Origin: UBA1433 sp964581565
Lineage (GTDB): Bacteria > Bacillota > Clostridia > Eubacteriales > UBA1433
Direction of reading: 5' to 3'
Length of the DNA stretch: 64,000 nt
Assembly (NCBI GenBank): GCA_964581565.1
Contig: CAZOOZ010000002.1
Location: forward strand, 124,001 to 188,000
Position 1 is the first letter of the stretch; every line of letters begins with the position of its first letter. This document shows positions 24,250-32,863 of the stretch, piece by piece. A program made the position numbers and the translations under genes. Below the pieces are notes generated by a model, which had not been told where the DNA came from, did not search any database, and saw only the letters and a program-made list of their open reading frames with translations.

Positions 24250-25560
24250 TTAATCTGCAGCACGCACTGCCCGTACAAAATTATACACATTCAGCACATC
24301 TTTCTGCGGGGCCTTTTCATTGACTGCGGGATAATTATTTTCATTACCTGTCTTGGGGTCACTGCGCTGCGCGCCTGCACCATGCACATCCATAATGACA
24401 CCGTTCATCTCTCCAAGTGCCTCACCAAATGCAACATACACCGCCGCTTGCCCCGGTATTTCTCCGTCAAGATGCGTTGTGCTTGTCCAATAAGATGCGT
24501 AATTTATATTTCCTGTTATATCGATTATCTGTGTCGCCTGAAATAAAGGATCGATCGCAGCGGAATTTGTCGTATCCGGACTCCTTGTGTAATCAACGAT
24601 GCTTTGCAGTTGTTTCGCATCAGGCAAATACCAGTCATCATAGCCCGCATACTCCAACTCTTCTGCCCATTCAAGCGCCTGCTGCCAGTCTATCCCCTCG
24701 CTTTTTTCTTGCCCTGCATCAAAATACCCGCTGTCATACTTCATCCACATCAGCCCCGTCGATAAATCTGTTATGGTTCCGTCTCCGTTATCCACAAAGT
24801 TGTTTATTCCGTAACTGGTATTCCCACGCACATACATCACATAAAATTCTTTAGAGACGGGATAGCCTTTTATTCTGCCATCCGCAAAATTGACGCCAAA
24901 CATAGTCGCATTTCCGTTCATTGTATCGCTTTCATAAATGGTGCTCGTGGCATATTGTGAATCTATAAATCTCTCACCCGTCTCGTCTCCATAGGAGAAA
25001 ACAAAATAATCTGTGTCAATATAAGGTATGGCGCTTTCCTCATCTGTTCCGGTGGAACCGTTGAATTGTATCAAAGAATATAATTCTTTTATCGTTGGCA
25101 GCCTCCAGTCATCATACCCAGCCAGCCTAAATGTCTTAAGATTTTCCACTGCTTCTTGCCAGGTCATCTTTTCTCCCGGATCCTGCTGCCACATCAAACC
25201 AGTAATATGATCGGTGACAGTGCCGTCTCCGTTATTCGTATAATCGGGCATATTTTGTATGTGGTTTGCATCTTGCCCGAAAAAATCATCCCCGGCCTTT
25301 TGTTCCTCGGTCTTTCCGGTGCTGCTGTAAAATGCAGTCTGGGCAGTATCAACAAGTACATATCCGCCTTCAGATGCTCCATAGCCCACTGCATCCAAAA
25401 GTTTCTCTTCTATTTCATTCGCCTCGGTAACAGTGAGGCTTTCCGAATGTTCCCGCATATTATCTTCTGATGTATCATTATTATCCGTAGATGAACACCC
25501 AGAAAAAAGAACTATAAGAATTCCAAATATCCATACGATTTTGATCCTTTTTTTCTTCAT
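24250..25560 (-). CDS. Lipoprotein with two DUF1566 domains
   Basis: A 436-residue lipoprotein. The signal ends IVLFSGC (lipobox), followed by a Thr/Asp/Ser/Glu-rich spacer. Two DUF1566 (C-type-lectin-like) units follow: YTNNGDGTVTDHITGLMWQQ with YDDWRLPTIKELYSLI, and FVDNGDGTITDLSTGLMWMK with YDDWYLPDAKQLQSIVDY. The C-terminus AFGEALG...VRAVRAAD is also typical. DUF1566 proteins are surface proteins of unknown ligand. AAGGAGG lies 5 bases before ATG 25560; the longer open frame to 25617 is not needed. It is convergent with the tandem lipoproteins. Confidence 0.85.
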   Translation of the reverse strand: MKKKRIKIVWIFGILIVLFSGCSSTDNNDTSEDNMREHSESLTVTEANEIEEKLLDAVGYGASEGGYVLVDTAQTAFYSSTGKTEEQKAGDDFFGQDANHIQNMPDYTNNGDGTVTDHITGLMWQQDPGEKMTWQEAVENLKTFRLAGYDDWRLPTIKELYSLIQFNGSTGTDEESAIPYIDTDYFVFSYGDETGERFIDSQYATSTIYESDTMNGNATMFGVNFADGRIKGYPVSKEFYVMYVRGNTSYGINNFVDNGDGTITDLSTGLMWMKYDSGYFDAGQEKSEGIDWQQALEWAEELEYAGYDDWYLPDAKQLQSIVDYTRSPDTTNSAAIDPLFQATQIIDITGNINYASYWTSTTHLDGEIPGQAAVYVAFGEALGEMNGVIMDVHGAGAQRSDPKTGNENNYPAVNEKAPQKDVLNVYNFVRAVRAAD

Positions 25561-25928
25561 ACAGCCTCCTTCTTCACATACTGTCTTTTTAATTATACAA
25601 CATACCCGGAACAACATAAATCATCAAATAATATGATTATAAAAGCCGACTCCATCGTCTCTTTCAAAACAAACGGGGCATTGCCGGCCTTGCGCTTTTC
25701 AGTCTTTTTTTATGAAACGTGAGCGGCAGTTGAAGAATTTGTGGGGATGGGGTCTTTATTTTAGTAAGATTCAAACTTTTTATCCAAGATTTTTCTTGCT
25801 ATTTTTGCATAAAACCTGTTACCGTTTTCTTGCAAAAAATACCTTTGCATGCGTTTCTTATACCGCCCGTTTATGGTACAATATATATAAAGTTTGTGCC
25901 AAAAATTTATAGATGGAAAGGTCGTGTT
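25561..25928. other. Non-coding spacer between divergent genes
   Basis: About 370 bases. A TACAAT (25877-25882) may be the -10 for the permease gene. Short open frames here lack ribosome binding sites. No repeat or palindrome of note. Confidence 0.45.
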
Positions 25929-26822
25929 ATGGAAAATTTTATTCATTTATTAAAATATTTTTTTTATATCATGCTTGAGCTGACCGTGCTCATTTTGCTG
26001 CTCAACATACTTATCTCTTTTATCATGCTTTTTATTTCTCAGGAAAAACTCAAAGGATGGATGTCGGGAAAAGGCATTTTCGGAAACATAGCAGGCGCCC
26101 TGCTCGGTGCACTGACCCCTTTGTGGTCTTTTACAACAATCCCCCTCACACTTGCTTTCATAGAGGCGGGCATCCCTTTCGGCGCCGTTATGTCGTTTAC
26201 GATAGCTTCCCCATTGCTCAACCCGATCATTATGGCAAAAATAACAACTCTATTAGGTGTTTCGCAAGCTCAGATTTATTTTGGAATTGTGCTGTGCTGC
26301 TCGGTTCTTTTTGGTGTTGTGTTGGATAAAAAAGGCGGCATGCAATATATCCGGCCTTTTTTTGACGATGAGCATATTCGGCAAAGAAAAAAATCTCCCG
26401 TCTCTCTGAAAGAAAAAATCAGCTATGCGTTTAACAGGGCATGGAAAGACTATAAGCATGTTTTTTTACATATGCTCTCGGGCGCCGCGATCGGCACTGC
26501 CATTTATGGATTGATACCGCCGGATTTTGTTGAAAATAATACATGGACCCGCACACCCTTTGCAGTTCCCGCTGCCGCCGCGGTCGGTATCCCTTATTTT
26601 ATTCGTGCCGAAACAGCCATTCCGATTGCCTCCTCTTTAATCAAAAAAGGGTTGAGCTACGGAGCGGCGATCGCGCTCATTATCGGCGGAGCCGGTATCG
26701 ATATTCCTTCCATAAGCATGCTCGCGAGTATCTTTAAAAGAAGACTCGTCGCCCTTTATATCATCGTGGTATTTGTCATTGCCGTATCGGTCGGCCTGAT
26801 TTTTATGTATGCGCCCGTCTAA
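25929..26822 (+). CDS. UPF0718/ArsP-like permease lacking the usual cysteines
   Basis: About 297 residues with eight or so membrane helices. Two inverted halves are visible. Each has the Pro-containing helix pair of the DUF318/UPF0718 permeases: LTPLWSFTTIPLTLAFIEAG with FTIASPLLNPIIMAK, and VGIPYFIRAETAIPIASSLI. In typical members the first motif reads TPFCSCSSIP, and those Cys are thought to matter for metal or arsenical transport; here it is TPLWSFTTIP without Cys. ATG 25929 has GGAAAGG about 7 bases upstream; the open frame extends to 25830 without a ribosome binding site. Family likely, substrate unknown. Confidence 0.75.
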   Translation: MENFIHLLKYFFYIMLELTVLILLLNILISFIMLFISQEKLKGWMSGKGIFGNIAGALLGALTPLWSFTTIPLTLAFIEAGIPFGAVMSFTIASPLLNPIIMAKITTLLGVSQAQIYFGIVLCCSVLFGVVLDKKGGMQYIRPFFDDEHIRQRKKSPVSLKEKISYAFNRAWKDYKHVFLHMLSGAAIGTAIYGLIPPDFVENNTWTRTPFAVPAAAAVGIPYFIRAETAIPIASSLIKKGLSYGAAIALIIGGAGIDIPSISMLASIFKRRLVALYIIVVFVIAVSVGLIFMYAPV

Positions 26823-26870
26823 AACATTTTTAAGAAGTTTATATCGTAAAATACTTCCATAAAAAAAGTA

Positions 26871-27317
26871 TTATAATTGCAAGGCCATATGATCGTGCGC
26901 TTCCGCAAATCCAAATTTTCTGTAAAGGCCTTTTCCGTCTGAGGATGCATGCAATCTCACAATGCCGACATTTGCCTGCCTTGCCTCGTTTAAAATATTG
27001 GCGAGTAATCTTGAAGCGATTCCCCGCCTTCTGTATTCTTTTGCGGTAAACATATTTGTCACATACGCCACCTCACCTGAAGGGTTTGTATAAGTAGGCG
27101 GCAGCCTGTAAAAGCAGAGCCCGCTTGTTGCAATCACCTTGCCTTTTTCGATCGCCAACCACGCAATGAAAGCATTATTTTCGATCCCCGCAAAAAAATA
27201 CCCCGCCAGCGCATCATCTATATCATTCATTGGTTCGTTGCCTTCATCAATCAATTGTTGCTTGCGCAGCCTTACCAAAGTATTCACATCCTGCAGCGTC
27301 GCCCTGCGAAATTCCAT
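26871..27317 (-). CDS. GNAT-family N-acetyltransferase
   Basis: A 148-residue single-domain acetyltransferase. EFRRATLQDVNTLVRLRKQQL is the usual first beta-alpha unit. VAYVTNMFTAKEYRRRGIASRLLANIL (about 90-116) contains the acetyl-CoA loop RRRGIA. SSDGKGLYRKFGF is the end of the fold. The start is ATG 27317, 9 bases after GAGGAGG; the open frame upstream is the ribosome binding site itself. Monocistronic; substrate unknown. Confidence 0.87.
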   Translation of the reverse strand: MEFRRATLQDVNTLVRLRKQQLIDEGNEPMNDIDDALAGYFFAGIENNAFIAWLAIEKGKVIATSGLCFYRLPPTYTNPSGEVAYVTNMFTAKEYRRRGIASRLLANILNEARQANVGIVRLHASSDGKGLYRKFGFAEAHDHMALQL

Positions 27318-27635
27318 AGAGTAATCCCTCCTCATCAAAGTAAATAAAGTATACCATAGAAGTTATGTCTCCGATATTTCCCCACGCAACATTTATTGCC
27401 TTATATATCCTTTTTATAGTAAACATTTAATCTTCCCATAACGTCTATCGCAGCGAGAATGCAGTGCTCCCTATTCCTTTTGCATCATTCTAAATATGTC
27501 TGCGAATCCGGCAGGGTGTATATTTTCATTGAATTTCTCTTATCATAGCACATTGTTATTGACAAAAAATTATATTTTAGAGTATATATGTAGTAGAATG
27601 TTTATTTTATATCTCCTAAAGGCGGTGAGAAACAA
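27318..27635. other. Spacer with a promoter and a relic of the dispersed repeat
   Basis: About 320 bases between divergent genes. TCTGCGAATCCGGCAGGGT (27499-27517) matches the tail of the TCATTCTGAGC-type repeats. The promoter of the zinc-ribbon gene lies at 27559-27588. Confidence 0.5.
27559..27588 (+). promoter_or_regulatory. Promoter of the zinc-ribbon/exported-domain gene
   Basis: TTGACA, 18 bases, TATATA. The region from here to the AAAGGCGGTGA ribosome binding site resembles the region before the related gene at 35916. Confidence 0.6.
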
Positions 27636-28238
27636 ATGCTTTCAAGCAACAAATGCAAAATGTGCGGTGGCGACGTGGAGATCAATCAATTGCGCGCTAT
27701 CGGCTGTTGCCAGTATTGCGGCACACAGCAGCCTCTCTCTAAAGATGATAAAGAAGCGCTGAAAAATGCCGTAAAAATAGATGTTATCCAAAAAAAAGCG
27801 GAAAAGAAAGCCAACCAAAAAAGACAAAACAAAAAATGGTTGCCTGTCCTGATCATTATTATAGCAGCAGGGCTGGCTCTTACCATCTTCAATAATACCG
27901 TAACCAGAATCTACGATGTGCAGATGACTTCCGCGCTCGATGAATACAACGATCCTGTTGACGAAGTCTTCCAATACAGCACAAATGCCGATGTATTGAT
28001 GGTAACGGCACGCGTCACAAACGCCAAAAACAACACATCTGTAGACGCTGTTTGGAAATGTAACGGCGAAGTTATTTTTCAAAGCGATGAAGTCCGCCTG
28101 ACTTCGGACGACAGGTATATCTATTTTTATATCCAGCGCGGTAAAGATAAATGGGCAGCCGGAAGCTACAGTGTTGAAATCTATCTGAACGATAACGAAA
28201 AACCCAGCAAAACCGTTTCTTTTACGGTGCTTGAATAA
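27636..28238 (+). CDS. Zinc ribbon, membrane helix and one exported WxxGSYSVE domain
   Basis: A 200-residue member of a modular family. Residues 1-35 are a zinc ribbon (CKMCGGDVE...CCQYCGTQQP). A Lys-rich, helical linker follows, then one membrane helix (about 67-85, VLIIIIAAGLALTIF) and an exported domain of about 110 residues. The domain opens with IYDVQMTSALDEYNDPVD and closes with WAAGSYSVEIYLND, then a KPSKTVSFTV strand. The positive linker places the ribbon in the cytosol. AAAGGCGGTGA precedes the ATG. Relatives are at 32149, 34692 and 35916. No known function. Confidence 0.78.
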   Translation: MLSSNKCKMCGGDVEINQLRAIGCCQYCGTQQPLSKDDKEALKNAVKIDVIQKKAEKKANQKRQNKKWLPVLIIIIAAGLALTIFNNTVTRIYDVQMTSALDEYNDPVDEVFQYSTNADVLMVTARVTNAKNNTSVDAVWKCNGEVIFQSDEVRLTSDDRYIYFYIQRGKDKWAAGSYSVEIYLNDNEKPSKTVSFTVLE

Positions 28239-28289
28239 TAATAACAAAAGAGTATCTTTAAGCTATTTTTTCAACTTCATTTGATAATA

Positions 28290-28323
28290 TAAAAAGCAGC
28301 CTGCATATCACAGACTGCTTTTT
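28290..28323. terminator. Bidirectional terminator between convergent genes
   Basis: AAAAAGCAG and CTGCTTTTT arms with an inner CTG/CAG pair, followed by T-runs on both strands. Confidence 0.78.
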
Positions 28324-28347
28324 TATTTATGAAATAGGAAAACGTAA

Positions 28348-29154
28348 TCACATTTCAAGCAGCCGCTCATAGCACATATCTCGAAAAAGCTGCGTATAGT
28401 TTCTAAATCCTTCTTTTCCAAGTATATACGGATTCGGCATATGCGAAAGCCTGTTTCGCGCCATTTCCATTCGTTCAAACCCGTTGTCAATGATCGGATG
28501 ATTACCGATAGCGACATCAACACCGAATTCATCCGTAAGTTTCAGGAATCGATCGAGTGACTGCATATAAATGGCTACCATTTTCACATCCGGCGGTGGA
28601 TTGGTTCCTCCCCACATAGCCGCCCAATGCGTCTTGCCTAAATCTTTTACAGGGAAGATAAACGATAATCCGCCCGGTGTATGCCCCGGCGTAGAAACCG
28701 CATGGATGTTCATATCACCGAGTGTGAGAATATCGCCGTCGTCAATAAAGTTTTCAACAACAAAATCTGCCGGATACTGCTCGAGCGCGGGATGCTCAAC
28801 CCAAAAATCATAGTCCACTTTAGACATGTAAGTTGCGGGATGAAAATTATCGATGATCAATCTCCCGCAGCCCGCGTGGTCCGGATGACCGTGCGTGATC
28901 AAAAACATCTTTATCTCGCGCGGATCCCAGCCCGCTTCTTTAATACTTGTGACGATATTGTTGTAGCACTCCACCCCTGGCATGATTGCGTCAATTAAAA
29001 TGAGCCCTTCGCCGGTGTTTAGCACAACTGCGTTTGTGCCCGGAGAATTTACTAACAACACATCATCAAATATCAAAGCGCAGGGTTCCGCATCCGTGGA
29101 AACCACTTTTTTAAAATCATCAGCCGTAAGCTGCATTTTTTTCAATTCTCTCAA
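28348..29154 (-). CDS. Metallo-beta-lactamase-fold hydrolase
   Basis: About 268 residues with the full zinc site of the MBL fold: THGHPDH (HxHxDH, about 88-94), then STPGHTPGG (third His, about 160), and IGNHPI toward the C-terminus. N-terminal strands ALIFDDVLLVNSPGTNAVV and GLILIDAIMPG are usual. The group hydrolyses lactones, thioesters, nucleotides and more. TTG 29154 is the start, with AAGGAGGG about ten bases upstream. Its gene follows the GntP-type permease by 45 bases, so both form an operon under the IclR regulator. A lactone or sugar-acid ester is a reasonable guess for the substrate. Confidence 0.87.
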   Translation of the reverse strand: MRELKKMQLTADDFKKVVSTDAEPCALIFDDVLLVNSPGTNAVVLNTGEGLILIDAIMPGVECYNNIVTSIKEAGWDPREIKMFLITHGHPDHAGCGRLIIDNFHPATYMSKVDYDFWVEHPALEQYPADFVVENFIDDGDILTLGDMNIHAVSTPGHTPGGLSFIFPVKDLGKTHWAAMWGGTNPPPDVKMVAIYMQSLDRFLKLTDEFGVDVAIGNHPIIDNGFERMEMARNRLSHMPNPYILGKEGFRNYTQLFRDMCYERLLEM

Positions 29155-29199
29155 AATAGTATCCCTCCTTATTTATGTATTTTATCTGTGCTTATTTTA

Positions 29200-30570
29200 T
29201 CATATCAATCCCGGCAGCACTGAAGAGAATGCGTTCAAAATCATGATAACGCCAAAGCAGATCAGGCATGCCGCGGCCGTCGGTATCGTGATGGCCACAA
29301 TTGTTTGTTTGAAATCCATATCGTAAAATTTCCCAAACATCCAAAACGTAGGATCAAACGGTCCCAAAAATCCAAAGCTTGCGGCACATACTGCAAGACC
29401 GAAAAGCACAGGCGAAGCGCCGAGCGCAAGCACGGTCGGCCCAAGGATCGATGTTACGGTAATCGCCGCAACCACACCAAGGCCCATAACGATTCTCAAA
29501 ATCAGGCACAGCACAAATCCAAGTACCACGATCGATAGATTCAATCCGCTGAGAGACTGCACAAGGAAATCTCCCATTCCGCTTGTAGCGATAACGGTTC
29601 CGAGCGCATTGCCTGCTCCAAGAAGCATAAACAACGAACCAACACCGGTGAGACATTTTTCAAAGACACTGTTGATAGCTTCGTCTTTGAAGTATTTTCT
29701 GAGTGCAATCATGGCTACCAGCGCACCGATGAATAAAGCGATATGATTGTTGCCGAGGAACGAAAGGATGGTCATAACTTTGCTGTCCGCAGGCAGGATC
29801 ACGCCTGCAATGGTGTTTAAAAGAATCAGAAAAATAGGCAGCGCGATCAATCCAAGTGTCAATTTTGCGGAAGGCTTTGTAGGGTCCGCTGTTAAGTCAA
29901 ATTCTTCCTCTTCCTGCACTTGCTCCGGCTCATGGGGGTTTTTGCCCTTTAAAGCCCATCTTTCGACCAGCTGGCTTCCGCCCCAGCCTACAAGCAGTGT
30001 TGCCGGTAGTGTGATGATAAGTCCGTATAATAAAAACCAGCCTAAATTTGCCTTCAGCATGCCGGCAATCGCAAGCGGTCCCGGTGTGGGCACAACGCAT
30101 GTATGCGTTAAAATAAGTCCGATCAACAGCGCCGTTGCATAACTTGCCATGCTTCTTTTTGTTATTTTTGACATGGAGCGCACAAACGGCAGCAGCATCA
30201 CAAGTGCTGATAATAAATGAATAGGCACAGCCAGGATGTATCCGGTGATATTAATCGCAAGATTATCTTTTTTCTTGCCGACAAACCGAAGCATGGCTTT
30301 GCCGAGTTCTTCCGCTCCGCCCGATTTGCTGAGCAGTTCCCCGAGCACCATCCCAAACCCGACCACAAGTCCCACACTTGTTAGTATCGAGCCGAATCCC
30401 GTTGTAAGTGTCGTGATAAGCGCGGGTAAATCCATACCAACGATGATGCCTGTTAAAATTGCGGTGCATAAGAGTGCGATGGTAGGATTAATCTTAAACT
30501 TGATGAGAATGATTAGTAAAAACGTCAAAGGTATTATAAAAGCAATAATCATTCTTATGTTTTCTGACAT
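29200..30570 (-). CDS. GntP-family gluconate/organic-acid permease
   Basis: A 456-residue membrane protein with about 12-14 helices. Signatures of the GntP/GntT proton symporters are GFGSILTSVGLVVGFGMVLG (helix 3), LTHTCVVPTPGPLAIAGML (about 165-185) and GALVAMIAL. A Glu/Gln-rich cytosolic loop lies near residue 225. The family imports gluconate, fructuronate, glycerate and related acids; the exact acid is not evident. TAAGGAGG lies 6 bases before the ATG. It is the first gene of a leftward pair with the MBL hydrolase and is divergent from an IclR regulator. Confidence 0.88.
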   Translation of the reverse strand: MSENIRMIIAFIIPLTFLLIILIKFKINPTIALLCTAILTGIIVGMDLPALITTLTTGFGSILTSVGLVVGFGMVLGELLSKSGGAEELGKAMLRFVGKKKDNLAINITGYILAVPIHLLSALVMLLPFVRSMSKITKRSMASYATALLIGLILTHTCVVPTPGPLAIAGMLKANLGWFLLYGLIITLPATLLVGWGGSQLVERWALKGKNPHEPEQVQEEEEFDLTADPTKPSAKLTLGLIALPIFLILLNTIAGVILPADSKVMTILSFLGNNHIALFIGALVAMIALRKYFKDEAINSVFEKCLTGVGSLFMLLGAGNALGTVIATSGMGDFLVQSLSGLNLSIVVLGFVLCLILRIVMGLGVVAAITVTSILGPTVLALGASPVLFGLAVCAASFGFLGPFDPTFWMFGKFYDMDFKQTIVAITIPTAAACLICFGVIMILNAFSSVLPGLI

Positions 30571-30717
30571 AGAAACCTCCTTAAAGTATATTTTAATCTT
30601 TGTAAAAACCCTTCCTTTTTATCAGGTTTTTGATTAGGTTAATTGTGAGTCTACCAATCCGCAAAAGCCAAGTCAACGAATGCTAAAAATAGCAAAGAAT
30701 TAGTTTTTTCAAACAAT

Positions 30718-30742
30718 AATTTTTGCGCAATGCGCAAAAATT
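30718..30742. promoter_or_regulatory. Perfect palindromic operator between gntP-like and iclR-like genes
   Basis: AATTTTTGCGCA and its exact complement flank a single A. It touches the -35 of the rightward promoter and lies about 150 bases upstream of the permease start. It is the best candidate for the IclR-type operator. Confidence 0.75.
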
Positions 30743-30770
30743 GGATATTATAAACGTTTATATGTATAAT
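30741..30770 (+). promoter_or_regulatory. Promoter of the IclR-type gene with a palindrome in the spacer
   Basis: TTGGAT, 18 bases, TATAAT. The spacer contains TATAAACGTTTATA (30749-30762), a perfect 14-base palindrome, suggesting a second protein-binding site and autoregulation. Confidence 0.65.
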
Positions 30771-30801
30771 AAAGATAATTCTTAAGACAAAGGATATAAA
30801 A

Positions 30802-31548
30802 ATGGGAGAATACGAATACGGTATAGCCTCAGTAAAAAAAGTATTTGAGCTCATAGAATTGATGTCGAAAAAAAACGGCGAACTCAGCATCACGCAAATC
30901 GCCGCCCAAATGGATTCGTCCATTTCAAGCATCAACCGTTTTTTGATCACGCTTCAGGAAATCGGTTATGCCGGTAAACACGAACATAATAATAGATATT
31001 ATTTAACAGACAAATTTTTCTTTATTTCAAATAGCATTCTGTCTCAAAACCAGCTTGTTGAAAAATATTTGCCTGTTGCCCATTATATATCCCAGAAATA
31101 TAATGTCACCGTCAATATCAATACCATGTTTGACAACAAACCATTACTGCTCTATAAAACAACAAAATTTTACAGTAAAGACTTGGATTTTAATCTCGGG
31201 GATTCTATTCCGGCCTACTGTTCCAGTTCAGGCAAGATGATGCTTTCTTCCTATTCTCCAAGAGAGCTGGACGAATATTTCAAAAAGGTAGATATCATCA
31301 AATATCAAAGCAGTACCCTGTGCGATGAAGACTCGATCCGAAAGGAACTCAAAAAAATAACAGCAGCGGGCTTTGCCGTCCACAACGAGGAATACATCGC
31401 AGGCATTTTCTGCATCAGCTTCCCGCTCTATATCAATTCAAAATTAACGGGTGCGCTGACTCTTATTACCGAATTAAAAAACCGCAGCGCAATCTATAAC
31501 ATGAAGGTCATAGACGAGATCAAAAATAAATTAAACGCTGTAAAATAA
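30802..31548 (+). CDS. IclR-family transcriptional regulator
   Basis: A 248-residue regulator. The N-terminal winged helix (5-70) contains GELSITQIAAQMDSSISSINRFL, the IclR recognition region, and LTDKFFFISNSIL, the wing and linker. The C-terminal GAF-like ligand domain includes SIPAYCSSSGKMMLS, the site that usually holds a small acid, and YIAGIFCISFPLY. IclR proteins control uptake and breakdown of carboxylates and sugar acids, which fits the divergent GntP permease and MBL hydrolase. No strong Shine-Dalgarno is seen (AAAGGATATAAAA). Two perfect palindromes lie in the shared intergenic region. Confidence 0.9.
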   Translation: MGEYEYGIASVKKVFELIELMSKKNGELSITQIAAQMDSSISSINRFLITLQEIGYAGKHEHNNRYYLTDKFFFISNSILSQNQLVEKYLPVAHYISQKYNVTVNINTMFDNKPLLLYKTTKFYSKDLDFNLGDSIPAYCSSSGKMMLSSYSPRELDEYFKKVDIIKYQSSTLCDEDSIRKELKKITAAGFAVHNEEYIAGIFCISFPLYINSKLTGALTLITELKNRSAIYNMKVIDEIKNKLNAVK

Positions 31549-31828
31549 CTATTACCTTACTTCGTCTGCATCCATCAATAAACATATGAGAGCCTGCTTT
31601 GCAGACTTTGATTGTTATATCTTTTCATTTATGTAACTTTAATCCATACACAATCCTCGCATCTGCCATCTACCCAACCATAGGGGATAATTGTGGTCCC
31701 CCGTCCCAATAGAGCCTTTCATGCAAAATCTTTGTCCCTATAGGCAGACCTCACCGTGATAATAGGAAAACGTCATTCAAAATAAGCATCCAGACAGCCT
31801 TACTGCGAGCTTGCCTGCAAATCCGCGT

Positions 31829-31866
31829 CGGTGTCATTCTGAGCGCAGTCGAAGAATCTGGCAGGT
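31829..31866 (+). repeat. TCATTCTGAGC-type dispersed repeat, copy 5
   Basis: CGGTGTCATTCTGAGCGCAG then TCGAAGAATCTGGCAGG. The 5' neighbour (31801-31827) resembles the decayed unit at 705-741, so the same two-unit arrangement recurs 31 kb away. Confidence 0.8.
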
Positions 31867-32077
31867 ATGGCTTTTCTGCAAAATAAACAGATCAGCTCCC
31901 GCCCACCCGTATGGGAGAACATTGCTCGCCTGCTGAGATGAATATTCATTAAAATGCATCCCCCCCAACATCCGCCTGCCCCGCATCTTTTAACCGGCTC
32001 AACATACACGGCCTGCCTTCTTTATACGAATAATCATAAAGAACCGGTTTTTTTATCCTTTCCATTCCATAATGTCA

Positions 32078-32107
32078 TTGACAAACAGGCTTTATTTCAG
32101 TTAAATT
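32078..32107 (+). promoter_or_regulatory. Promoter of the short exported-domain gene
   Basis: TTGACA, 18 bases, TAAATT, preceded by AATGTCA as in the lipoprotein promoter at 22925. Confidence 0.5.
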
Positions 32108-32148
32108 TAATATGGATAATAATATGAACGTATATAAAGGAGACCACA

Positions 32149-32592
32149 ATGCCGGCAAAAGTCAAACACAATAAAAAAAGAACTGTCTTTCTCATAATAG
32201 CTGCGGTTACTCTTGCTTTGATCATCTGGTTCGCAGTCACCAAACTCACCGCAACCTATATCAACTATGCGCAGCTCACTTCCGGATTCAACAGCGATGA
32301 TACACCGATCGATATCGTTGCGATTTATCCTTCCGATGCCGAGAGCTTTATAGCGCTGGCCTACCTGAAAAATATGAAAGAAGATACACAAATCACTTTC
32401 CGTTGGTTTTATGAAACTTCTCCGATCACTTCTTCTAACACAGAGAATACAAGCTATGAAAATGATATCGCCTGCGGCACGCTTACACGCACAAATGAAG
32501 CTTGGCAGATTGGAAATTACTCGGTCGAAATATATATAGACGGTGAAGAAAAGCCATCCGTAACGCTCACTTTCAGCGTAGAAAATTACTGA
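32149..32592 (+). CDS. Membrane helix plus one exported WxxGNYSVE domain (no zinc ribbon)
   Basis: A 147-residue member of the modular family. It starts with a short basic segment (PAKVKHNKKR), one membrane helix (about 12-30) and the exported domain. The domain has AQLTSGFNSDDTPID near its start, WQIGNYSVEIYID near the end and a KPSVTLTFSV last strand, parallel to the gene at 27636. The zinc ribbon is missing, so only anchor and domain remain. GGAGACCACA before the ATG serves as ribosome binding site. It stands alone. No known function. Confidence 0.72.
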   Translation: MPAKVKHNKKRTVFLIIAAVTLALIIWFAVTKLTATYINYAQLTSGFNSDDTPIDIVAIYPSDAESFIALAYLKNMKEDTQITFRWFYETSPITSSNTENTSYENDIACGTLTRTNEAWQIGNYSVEIYIDGEEKPSVTLTFSVENY

Positions 32593-32786
32593 AGATGTAG
32601 CAAAGCAAGCTACTCGCTGTGAAACTCGCCCTTAATATCGGGGTTTTTGAGTGCCAAAAGAAAAATCCAGCTGAATTACGGAACAGAATAATGAAAGGAA
32701 CAAAAAAGTTATAAAGAAACAACGGGACACAGCTTATAGATATATCTGAACTAAACCCATTCCAAACATGATGTGGCGTTTTTTTA

Positions 32787-32844
32787 TTGACTATTCATAT
32801 TATAAAAAGTATAATTAAGTATACTTTTTATACTTATTATACTT
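32787..32844 (+). promoter_or_regulatory. Promoter and large inverted repeat before the AbrB-type gene
   Basis: TTGACT (32787-32792), 17 bases, TATAAT (32810-32815). From the -10 onward AAGTATAATTAAGTATA (32807-32823) and TATACTTATTATACTT (32829-32844) form a long inverted repeat with one unpaired base, built from four GTATA/TATAC boxes. The arrangement fits autoregulation by the AbrB-type protein. Confidence 0.7.
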
Positions 32845-32863
32845 AATACTATGGAGGTTGATA

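Larger units (their letters stand above)
31549..32148. other. Long non-coding spacer with dispersed repeats
   Basis: 600 bases without a supported gene. It contains a decayed repeat (31801-31827), a full TCATTCTGAGC-type copy (31829-31866) and, at the right end, the promoter at 32078. The reverse-strand open frame at 31800-32009 runs through the repeats and is rejected. Confidence 0.6.
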
